The notes beneath the pieces are model-generated. The model worked only from the letters and a program-made list of their open reading frames with translations, was not told where the DNA came from and did not search any database. Positions 1 to 6,721 of a stretch of 45,046 nt of DNA are shown here, one piece after another (the first letter of the stretch is position 1; every line of letters begins with the position of its first letter). Source of the stretch: Cellulomonas sp. APG4 (GTDB taxonomy: Bacteria; Actinomycetota; Actinomycetes; Actinomycetales; Cellulomonadaceae); contig NZ_JAACYI010000027.1 of assembly GCF_009996735.1 (NCBI RefSeq), positions 1 to 45,046 of the forward strand, given 5' to 3'. A program made the translations under genes and the position numbers.

Positions 1-124
1 CCGCCGGATCAGCGAGGGCAAGACCAAACGCGAAGCGATGCGCTGCCTCAAGCGCTACTTCGCCCGCCACGTGTTCAGGCTCCTGGAGAGCGCCCCGATG
101 CCCACTTGACGCCGATAGGAGCAT
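1..124 (+). mobile_element. IS110-family element, 3' end only
   Basis: This is the last part of an IS110-type element that enters from the left edge and ends within the orfB of the neighbouring IS3-type element. The transposase tail is readable to a stop at 107-109. IS3 orfB reads in its normal frame up to the codon for its catalytic glutamate (125-127) and is unrelated after that, so the junction lies at about 110-124. IS110 elements usually lack terminal inverted repeats and target duplications, and many insert at a preferred site in another repeat. That fits an end with no visible repeat. The exact boundary is inferred. Confidence 0.6.
2..109 (+). pseudogene. IS110-family transposase, C-terminal fragment
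   Basis: The first 35 codons visible in the window encode a basic C-terminal tail with the pattern EGKTKREAMRCLKRYFARHV, followed by a short end and a TGA stop. A GKT-EA-RCLKR-x-A-x-V-x-R motif is typical of the extreme C terminus of IS110 (DEDD, serine-containing) transposases, after the transposase_20 domain. The 5' part lies outside the window, so the gene may be intact in the genome and is only partial here. It reads towards the interrupted IS3 orfB. The family call rests on this short motif alone. Confidence 0.6.
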
Positions 125-811
125 CTCCATCATCGTGTTGTCCACGCTCGAGGCGACCCGCCCCATGGATCCGAGCAGGCCGGCCGAGCGCAGCCGGTGG
201 CCGAAGATCCACGACGTGTACTGGGCTCCGCGGTCTGCGTGGACGATCGCGCCGGGCCCCGGCCGGCGGGTCCAGATCGCCATCTGCAGCGCGTCGACGA
301 CGAGCTCGGAGCGCATGTGGTCCGCGATCGACCACCCGACGATCTTGCGGGTGAACACGTCCAGGACCGCGGCGCAGTAGACCTTCCCGGTGTTCGTCGG
401 GTGCTCGGTGATGTCGGTGCACCACAACCGGTCCGGACCGTCGGCGACGAACCGGCGCTGGACCAGGTCCTCGTGCGGGGCCGGCGCCGGGTGGTGACGA
501 GCGCGCTTGCGCCGGTGGCTGATGCCGCTGACCTGCGCGGCCCGCATCAGCCGCGCGACCCTCTTGCGGCCGCACGCGATGCCCATGCCCAGGCGCAGCT
601 CGGCATGGACCCGCGGGGCGCCGTAGGAGCACCGCGACATCTGGTGGACTGCCACGATCGTGGCCGTCAGCTCGGCGTCGGCGACCGCTCGGGCCGACGG
701 GGGTCGGACCTGCCAGTCGTAGTAGCCGGACCTGGAGACGTCGAGCACCCGGCAGGCCACCGCGACGGAGACACCGTCGTCGGCGAGTTCACGGACCAGC
801 CGGAACGTCAT
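119..811 (-). pseudogene. IS3-family transposase orfB, truncated after catalytic Glu
   Basis: Translation from the ATG at 811 begins MTFRLVRELADDGVSVAVAC and gives an HTH_21 region followed by an rve integrase core. The catalytic triad is readable: Asp in WCTDIT, Asp in HADRGAQYTS and Glu in MME, with 35 residues between the second Asp and the Glu, as in DD(35)E transposases. Directly after that Glu codon (125-127) the family sequence is lost and the frame runs into IS110 DNA, with no stop before the window edge. About 50 C-terminal residues are missing. The start overlaps the orfA stop as ATGA (808-811), the usual arrangement in this family, where a -1 frameshift can join both products. A longer open frame in the same region (75-632) is out of phase and is not a gene. 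Confidence 0.85.
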
Positions 812-1095
812 TTTGGGAGCACGTTCTCCCGCGCGAAGTAGGCGCTGGCGCGCTTGAGGATCTCGTTCTCCATCTCCAGCACCCGCGTCCGGCGCCGCAG
901 CTCGACCAGCTCCTTGCGCTCGTCGCTGGTCAGCCCCTCCCGGCGGCCGGTGTCGACGTCGTCCTGAGCCATCCACCGGCGCAGGCACGACTCGCTGATC
1001 CCCAGGTCGGACGCGACCTTCGCGACCGGGTGCTGACCGCTGCGGGCAAGATCCACCGCGCGACGCCGGAACTCCGGCGGCTTGGCTGCAGGCAC
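808..1095 (-). CDS. IS3-family transposase orfA (HTH protein)
   Basis: This small basic protein has an HTH_Tnp_1 domain (PEFRRRAVDLARSG, then a helix-turn-helix around VASDLGISESCLRRWM). A C-terminal leucine-zipper-like coiled coil (ELRRRTRVLEMENEILKRAS) is standard for OrfA of IS3 elements. OrfA binds the element ends, and the OrfA-OrfB frameshift fusion is the transposase. I chose the GTG at 1095 because GAGAGGAG lies just upstream (about 1101-1108) and the protein then begins like other OrfAs. An ATG at 1125 would add ten unconserved residues. The gene itself appears intact although its orfB partner is truncated. Confidence 0.85.
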   Translation of the reverse strand: MPAAKPPEFRRRAVDLARSGQHPVAKVASDLGISESCLRRWMAQDDVDTGRREGLTSDERKELVELRRRTRVLEMENEILKRASAYFARENVLPK

Positions 1096-1180
1096 AAGGA
1101 CTCCTCTCGGAGATGACATCGTCACCTCAGGACAGGTGTCCGGGGAAGCGGGTCAGGCTCCCCGAGGCTAGCGTCTGTCT

Positions 1181-1984
1181 GTGCGCTCCACACCGTTCGC
1201 CGTCGAACGCCGGCTGATTGACGGAATCCCGGCGATCTCAGTGCGCCCAGCGGCTGCATCGTCGAACCGCCTCGTCGTGTGGTTGCCGCCGTTGGGCGAG
1301 TCCGCTGAGGCCATGGTGCCTCATCTCCAGCGGTTGGCGGCCACTGGAGTAACTGCCCTGAGCATCGACCCCTGGCAGCACGGCATGCGGCAGGCTGCGC
1401 CTTCCGGTGCCCTTCGGGCAGCCGTGCTGGCCGACTTCCGACGGCGCATGTGGCCGATTCTCGGGCGGACGACTATCGATGCGCTCACCGTCGTGGACCA
1501 CTGGGGGCCCATGCTCGGGACAGACCCGACGTCCTACGACGTAGGTGGTATGTCGATGGGCGGCGACATCGCCCTTGCCCTCGCCGCCCTCGATGCGCGC
1601 ATCGGTCGAGTCTCCGTAGTCGCGGCAGGCCCGGACTGGGGCCGTCCCGGCATGCGCAGCGTGGATGGCAGCGACAAGACGATCGACCAGGGCCTCGAAG
1701 ATGCGGGCGCACACTGGTGGCGACAGCAGCTCGAGCCGGCAACACGCGCCGCTGCTTTTGCGCGCGACGTCCACGTGGACCTTGAGCTCGGCGGTGCGGA
1801 TACTCACGTGCCGCCGGACGCGGCGCTGGAACTTCGACGGCGCGTCGTCGCTCTCGACCCGAGCGCCGCAACACGATTCTCATGTCATGTGCATCCAGCG
1901 CTCGATCACCTCGCTGTCCTTGCTGATCAGGCAGTGATCGAACGCGCACTCTCGCGGCTCGGCGGTGCGAGTCCGTTGCAGTAG
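1181..1984 (+). CDS. Alpha/beta hydrolase, probable esterase
   Basis: This 267-residue protein has an alpha/beta-hydrolase fold. The nucleophile elbow reads G-x-S-x-G with Ser at about residue 125 (GGMSMGG), an acidic residue lies in the strand before LELGGADTHVPPDAA, and a histidine in HPALDHLAVL near the C terminus fits the triad. The N-terminal strand LVVWLPPLGES resembles dienelactone-hydrolase-like and prolyl-peptidase-like enzymes. The substrate is unknown. Beside glycosidases, removal of acyl groups from a glycan is a reasonable guess. There is no Shine-Dalgarno sequence before the GTG start. A TAGCGT hexamer at 1169-1174 sits at the right distance for a leaderless transcript beginning at the GTG. 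The gene converges on the ROK regulator with a 4-bp gap. The N terminus looks complete, so the adjacent IS has not cut it. Confidence 0.75.
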   Translation: MRSTPFAVERRLIDGIPAISVRPAAASSNRLVVWLPPLGESAEAMVPHLQRLAATGVTALSIDPWQHGMRQAAPSGALRAAVLADFRRRMWPILGRTTIDALTVVDHWGPMLGTDPTSYDVGGMSMGGDIALALAALDARIGRVSVVAAGPDWGRPGMRSVDGSDKTIDQGLEDAGAHWWRQQLEPATRAAAFARDVHVDLELGGADTHVPPDAALELRRRVVALDPSAATRFSCHVHPALDHLAVLADQAVIERALSRLGGASPLQ

Positions 1985-1988
1985 GGCC

Positions 1989-3206
1989 TCAGAGTGAGGA
2001 TGCCTGCTGAGATACCTGCTCCTTCAACACCATCTCCGCAGCCCCGACTGCGGCCGCATCTCGCATGGTCAGCGACTCACGCACGGCCACAGGATGCGCG
2101 TGCCGACCGAGGAACGCGGTGTCGAGGCGCCGCTGGATCGTCTCGATGTAGATCGAGACTGCACTGCCGAAGCCCGATCCTGCGAGGATGACGTGATCGA
2201 GATCGAGCAGGTTGGCGGCGCCTAGAACTGCCTGCGACATTGCGTCCGCGGACGCCTGGACCGCTGCCAGCGCGGCGGGGTCGTTGCGTAGCGCCAGGGC
2301 GGCCACGCGATTCATGGCGAGGCGACGGCCCGCTAACGCCGCGTAGGACTGCTCGACCGCGGCGGGGGCCGCCACAGCCTCGAGACAGCCTCTGCCTCCG
2401 CACCGGCACAGCTGCCCAGCCGGGTCTACGACGACATGGCCGATCTCCCCCGGCCGTCCGAGCCTGCCCCCCAGCGGCGCTCCGTCGAGGACGATGCCGC
2501 CGCCGATGCCGCGATCCATCTGGATAAGCAAGAGCCTTGAGTCCTTCCCGGCGGCACCACCCCAAGCCTCACCCGCCGCTGCGGCGGCGCCGTCGTTGTA
2601 CAGACGCACAGGCACACGTGCGGCGTCCTCCAGTGCGTTTCTCAACCGGAACCCGGCCCACTCAGGGAGGACCCTCGAGTCAAGGACAACATCCCGCGAG
2701 GCATCGAGTCCACCAGGCACCGCAACGCCAAAACCGACGATGCTCTCCGGCCGGAGCCCGAGGGATGAGAGCAGCTCGGCAGCAGCTTGGGCCACGCGCG
2801 TGGTCGACGCTGCAGGGCCGTCGACGCCATGGCGGAACCGCGAGCGGCCGACGACCGCACCCCCGAGACCCTCAACGACGATCGTTGCGGAGTCGGCCGT
2901 CAACTGCGCACCTAGTGCGTACCGGGACGCTGCGTTGATCTCAAGGAGAACTCGGCGCTTGCCTCCCGTGGACTCGCTGTGTCCCGACTCCGTGACCAGG
3001 CCTTCAGCGATGAGTCTGCGCGCGATGCTCGTGATCGCTGCGGGCGTCAGCCCGACGATGCCCGAAAGCTCGACTCTGCTGATCGGCGCCCGCGCCCGGA
3101 TCTCCTCAAGCACGACTTCGCGGTTGTTGACGCGTCGCCGCCGGGGGGCGCCGCCGGGCGTCGGAGCGCCCCGGGCGTCGCGTCGCTCAGGCTCCTCCGG
3201 TCGCAT
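1989..3206 (-). CDS. ROK-family transcriptional repressor
   Basis: The protein has an N-terminal winged helix-turn-helix (about residues 30-90, including ISRVELSGIVGLTPAAITSI) followed by a ROK domain. The ROK zinc site is clear as CRCGGRGCLEA, and the sugar-binding loop reads GEIGHVVVDP. Regulators of this kind (NagC, XylR, Mlc type) bind AT-rich operators and release them when a sugar or sugar phosphate binds. I chose the ATG at 3206 because GGGAG lies nine bases upstream. A GTG at 3212 would be only three bases from it. The gene is divergent from the GH2 mannosidase, and the shared promoter region holds a palindrome suited to this protein. It probably controls its own gene, the glycosidase operon and the distant ABC operon. 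The effector is unknown. Confidence 0.9.
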   Translation of the reverse strand: MRPEEPERRDARGAPTPGGAPRRRRVNNREVVLEEIRARAPISRVELSGIVGLTPAAITSIARRLIAEGLVTESGHSESTGGKRRVLLEINAASRYALGAQLTADSATIVVEGLGGAVVGRSRFRHGVDGPAASTTRVAQAAAELLSSLGLRPESIVGFGVAVPGGLDASRDVVLDSRVLPEWAGFRLRNALEDAARVPVRLYNDGAAAAAGEAWGGAAGKDSRLLLIQMDRGIGGGIVLDGAPLGGRLGRPGEIGHVVVDPAGQLCRCGGRGCLEAVAAPAAVEQSYAALAGRRLAMNRVAALALRNDPAALAAVQASADAMSQAVLGAANLLDLDHVILAGSGFGSAVSIYIETIQRRLDTAFLGRHAHPVAVRESLTMRDAAAVGAAEMVLKEQVSQQASSL

Positions 3207-3341
3207 CTCCACTTACTCCCTTTGCTTAATTTAGTCGCTTGACTAAGCGTGGTGTGGGGTCCAGTCTAGGTCTTGCAATGGCGCGACGACTCGCTGCCGT
3301 GGCTTGAGGTCGCAGGCTGCGGCCGGACAAGGAGATCTCGC
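3207..3341. promoter_or_regulatory. Divergent promoter region with ROK operator
   Basis: This region between the ROK gene and the mannosidase is AT-rich in the middle, in contrast to its surroundings. TTAGTCGCTTGACTAA (3231-3246) is a perfect six-base inverted repeat with a four-base spacer. The longer word CTTAATTTAGTC (3225-3236) recurs in altered form upstream of the ABC operon. TTGACT (3239-3244) overlaps the palindrome and could be the -35 of the rightward promoter, with a weak -10 (CAGTCT, 3262-3267) 17 bases on. A repressor bound at the palindrome would block this promoter. Assignment to the ROK protein rests on family behaviour and position, not on a binding test. Confidence 0.6.
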
Positions 3342-5873
3342 GTGCACCGACCGCTACATGATGGATGGCAGGTCCGCCTGGTCGCGGGATCGGCCCCAGA
3401 GGAGATCGCCGCGAGGCTGCGTGACGGCATCCCAGCACGGGTTCCGGGAGTGGTTCATCTTGACCTGCAGCGCGAGGGGCTGATCGGCGACCCCTTCGTC
3501 GACGATGCGGAGTCTGAGCTGCAGTGGATCGGTGAAGCCGACTGGGAGTACATCACCCATTTCGAATGGTCTCCGGATGCCAGCGACCGACACGACCTCA
3601 CCTGCGACGGACTCGACACCGTCGCGACGGTTCAGCTGAACGGCAGCACGGTCGCGCATACCGTCAACCAGCACCGGTCATATCGGTTCGACGTCACCAA
3701 CGTCTTGCGTCCGGGCTCGAATGAGCTCCGGGTCTACTTCGCTTCGCCGGTCCGCTTCGCCCGCGAGCAGGAGTCCGTGCTGGGTGAGCGCCCGCACTCC
3801 TACCACCACCCCTTCAACTGCATCCGCAAGGCGGCATACTCGTTTGGATGGGACTGGGGCCCGGACCTCGCCTCGGTGGGCATCTGGCGTTCGATTGGCA
3901 TCCACTCCTGGTCCCAGGCGCGCATCCGTAGCGTGCGTCCGATCGTGGACGTCATCGAAGGCGTGCCCTCGGTGGAGGTCCACGTCGATCTCGAGCTCTC
4001 CGATGAGAAGCAGACCGACGGCGCGCTCCGGCTGGACGTAGCAGTCGCCGGGCAACAGGGACACCTCGACGTCACGGGGCCCGGAGCACATGTGCTCCGC
4101 CTTGAGGCCCCCGACGCGCCCCTCTGGTGGCCTAGGGGCCACGGGCGCGCAGCGCTGCATGAGCTGACCGTGGGGGTTTCCAAGGCCTCTGGCCAGGGGC
4201 CGCTGGACAGCTGGTCCCGCTGCATCGGCTTTCGCACGATCGACATCGATCTGGCCCCGGACGCTCACGGAAGCGCATTCACGCTTCGGGTCAACGGCGA
4301 GGACGTGTATGTCCGAGGTGCCAACTGGATTCCCGATGACGTGTTCCTGCCGCGAATCCGGCGCGATGATCTTCACGCCAGCATCACGGATGCGACGGAC
4401 GCCGGCATCAACCTGCTACGGGTGTGGGGCGGCGGGATTTACGAGTCCGAGGACTTCTACGAGCTCTGCGACGAGGCCGGTGTGCTCGTCTGGCAGGACT
4501 TCCTCCTGGCGTGTGCGGCATACAGCGAGGACGCGGTGCTCTGGGACGAGTTCGCAGCCGAGGCGGAAGAGGCCGTCACGAGACTCACGGCCCACCCGAG
4601 CTTGGCCGTGTGGAACGGCTGTAACGAGAACCTCTGGGGATATGTCGACTGGGGCTGGCGCCCCGCCCTCGCTGGCCGGACATGGGGAGAGGGCTACTAC
4701 CGCCGGCTCTTCCCGGAGATCGTCGCCCGGCTCGCTCCGCGTACGCCGTACATTCCTGGCAGTCCGTGCTCGTTCAGCGACTACCTGCACCCCAATGATG
4801 ACAGCAATGGCATCATGCACATCTGGGACGTGTGGAACACGCACGACTACACGCGCTATGCCGAGTATCGGCCGCGGTTCGTCTCCGAGTTCGGGTTCCA
4901 GGGCCCGCCAGCGTGGTCAACGCTGCAGTACGCCGTTCACGACGAGCCGGCGGATCCATTCGGGCCGCACCTTCTCGTCCACCAGAAAGCCACCGACGGC
5001 AACGGAAAGCTCATGCGTGGGCTCGGTGATCACCTACCCACACCGGCGACCTTCGAGGACTGGCACTGGGCCACGCAGCTCAACCAGGCTCGCGCCGTGG
5101 CATTCGGCATCGAGCACTTCCGCTCCCTGTTCCCACTCAACCGGGGCTCCGTGGTGTGGCAGCTGAACGACTGCTGGCCATCAGTGTCCTGGGCGGCCGT
5201 CGACAGCCTCCGCCACCGCAAACCGCTCTGGTATGCACTGCGTCGTGTGTATGCCGACCGCCTCGTCACCGTCCAGACCGGCGAACACGGCCTCGAGGCG
5301 ATCGTGCACAACGACTCCCCGGACCGCGTCATGGCGACGGGGCGGCTGGTGCGCGAGCGGTTCGATGGCACGGCTCTTGCGGAGTACGAGTTCACCGTCG
5401 ACGTCGCGGCGCGGGACATTGTGCACCTCCCGATCCCTACGGCGATCGCTTTGCCTGACGATGCATCGCGGGAGGTCCTCGTCGTCGAGCTGGAGGGGCT
5501 CGCACCCGCCTATCACTGGTGGGCGGAGGACCCGAAACTTGCACTCCGCGGCGGGGACCTGGATGTCAGTGCGTCCGCGGTCGCCGAGGGCTACGAGGTT
5601 CGCGTGCAAGCACGAACTCTCACCAAGGACGTCACCCTGCTCGTCGACCGGGTTCACCCTGACGCCAGTGTCGACGATGCCCTCATCACGCTACGTGCCG
5701 GGGCGTCGCGAGTCTTCCGGGTTCAGGCACCGGCGGGGCTGCCGCCTGAAGCGTTTGCGGATCGCCTCGTGGTGCGCTCGGCCAACGACCTCGTTGCAAC
5801 CGCCGCACCGTGCCACGACGAAGGACAGAGCTCACCGGCCGTCTCCGCCATTCCCGCGGCGGCTCGGCCGTGA
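3342..5873 (+). CDS. Beta-mannosidase, glycoside hydrolase family 2
   Basis: This 843-residue GH2 enzyme should remove terminal beta-D-mannose from the non-reducing ends of oligosaccharides. Domains in order are a jelly-roll sugar-binding domain (about 1-170), an immunoglobulin-like domain (about 190-300), a TIM barrel (about 300-600) and C-terminal beta domains. IRKAAYSFGWDWGPD is the signature that separates beta-mannosidases from other GH2 members. The acid/base is Glu429 in WNGCNEN and the nucleophile is Glu516 in FVSEFGFQG. No signal peptide is visible, so the enzyme is probably cytoplasmic and acts on imported sugars. The GTG at 3342 follows AAGGAG at ideal spacing. An upstream in-frame ATG at 3273 lacks any ribosome site. 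The stop overlaps the next start as GTGA, so the two genes are translated together. Confidence 0.92.
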   Translation: MHRPLHDGWQVRLVAGSAPEEIAARLRDGIPARVPGVVHLDLQREGLIGDPFVDDAESELQWIGEADWEYITHFEWSPDASDRHDLTCDGLDTVATVQLNGSTVAHTVNQHRSYRFDVTNVLRPGSNELRVYFASPVRFAREQESVLGERPHSYHHPFNCIRKAAYSFGWDWGPDLASVGIWRSIGIHSWSQARIRSVRPIVDVIEGVPSVEVHVDLELSDEKQTDGALRLDVAVAGQQGHLDVTGPGAHVLRLEAPDAPLWWPRGHGRAALHELTVGVSKASGQGPLDSWSRCIGFRTIDIDLAPDAHGSAFTLRVNGEDVYVRGANWIPDDVFLPRIRRDDLHASITDATDAGINLLRVWGGGIYESEDFYELCDEAGVLVWQDFLLACAAYSEDAVLWDEFAAEAEEAVTRLTAHPSLAVWNGCNENLWGYVDWGWRPALAGRTWGEGYYRRLFPEIVARLAPRTPYIPGSPCSFSDYLHPNDDSNGIMHIWDVWNTHDYTRYAEYRPRFVSEFGFQGPPAWSTLQYAVHDEPADPFGPHLLVHQKATDGNGKLMRGLGDHLPTPATFEDWHWATQLNQARAVAFGIEHFRSLFPLNRGSVVWQLNDCWPSVSWAAVDSLRHRKPLWYALRRVYADRLVTVQTGEHGLEAIVHNDSPDRVMATGRLVRERFDGTALAEYEFTVDVAARDIVHLPIPTAIALPDDASREVLVVELEGLAPAYHWWAEDPKLALRGGDLDVSASAVAEGYEVRVQARTLTKDVTLLVDRVHPDASVDDALITLRAGASRVFRVQAPAGLPPEAFADRLVVRSANDLVATAAPCHDEGQSSPAVSAIPAAARP

Positions 5874-6721
5874 AGGCCCGTGGCGCCACTGTCGGCCTGG
5901 TGCTGCGGCGCCCCGTGCGCATGCTCGGCATCGAGGCGTTCTACACGGACTTCATGGCAGGGGTCGAGGACGTCCTCATGGAGGACGACCGCGAGCTCAT
6001 GCTCCAGGTGGTGCCGGACATGGAACGTGAGCTCGATGCATACGTGCGGTGGTCGGAAGGCGACCAGGTCGGCGCGGTGATCATTGTCGATGTACTGGTT
6101 GATAGCGATCCGCGGCTCGCCCTGGTCAACGACCTTGGCCTGGCGGCGCTCGTCGTCGCGCATCCGGATGACGCAGGCATGCACAGCTGCCTCGTCACCG
6201 ATGAAGCCGCGCTGGTGGACACCATCGTTGACGAGCTGCTCGGTCTCGGGCACCGAGTCCTCGCGCGCGTCTCCGGACCGCTGGCGCTCGCACACACGTC
6301 CAGACGGACGGCAGCTTTCGAGGCGGCCGTGAGAACACACGGTGGGCAGCCCATGGTCGTCGAAGCGGACTTCACGGCCAAGGAAGCACAGCGCGCAGTC
6401 ACTCGTCTGCTCGACGGCGACCAGCCACCGACTGCGATGGTCTTCGACAACGACGTCATGGCGGTGGCCGCCCTCGAGGTCATCAGCAGTCGTGGCCTGC
6501 GGGTGCCCGACGACGTCTCGCTGGTAGCCGGCGACGACTCAGTCGCCTGCCGTGTAGCGTCACCGCCGCTGTCGGCGATGAGCCGTGATGTCCACGAGCT
6601 GGGCATGCAAGCGGGACGCGCTGTCGTCGACGTTCTTTCGGGCGCTCCCGTGAGGACGTATGCCGCGCCTCGACCGACATTTGCGGCACGTGCGAGCACG
6701 GGACCCGTGCGGCTTGCCTGA
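5870..6721 (+). CDS. LacI-type sugar-binding protein without HTH domain
   Basis: The 283-residue protein begins directly at the periplasmic-binding-protein-like effector domain of LacI regulators (ATVGLVLRRPVRMLGIEAFY) and continues to the family's C-terminal signature (VPDDVSLVAGDDS, then SPPLSAMSRDVHELGMQAGR). The usual N-terminal helix-turn-helix and hinge helix, about 60 residues, are absent. The sequence upstream is the mannosidase coding region in another frame, so they have not been lost to a nearby frameshift. The GTG start overlaps the mannosidase stop (GTGA, 5870-5873). No signal peptide is present, so it should sit in the cytoplasm. It may sense a sugar and act on the ROK repressor or an enzyme, or buffer the ligand. 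Its function is not established. Confidence 0.8.
   Translation: MKARGATVGLVLRRPVRMLGIEAFYTDFMAGVEDVLMEDDRELMLQVVPDMERELDAYVRWSEGDQVGAVIIVDVLVDSDPRLALVNDLGLAALVVAHPDDAGMHSCLVTDEAALVDTIVDELLGLGHRVLARVSGPLALAHTSRRTAAFEAAVRTHGGQPMVVEADFTAKEAQRAVTRLLDGDQPPTAMVFDNDVMAVAALEVISSRGLRVPDDVSLVAGDDSVACRVASPPLSAMSRDVHELGMQAGRAVVDVLSGAPVRTYAAPRPTFAARASTGPVRLA

Larger units (their letters stand above)
119..1155 (-). mobile_element. IS3-family element, interrupted by IS110
   Basis: The element has the two overlapping reading frames orfA and orfB of the IS3 family, both on the minus strand. Its upstream end is probably near 1155: read inward on the minus strand, the sequence begins TGACCCGCTTCCCCGGACA, and IS3 elements characteristically begin with TG. 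The other terminal repeat and the last part of orfB are missing because the IS110 end begins near 124. The element is therefore probably immobile by itself. It forms the left border of the lower-GC carbohydrate island. The terminal repeat is inferred, since the partner end is not present to compare. Confidence 0.7.

Noticed and set aside
75-632. Minus-strand open frame of 185 codons in the first IS3 element
   Set aside because: It is out of phase with the transposase frame, which shows clear DDE motifs. Its Arg/Pro/Ala-rich product is a typical high-GC shadow.
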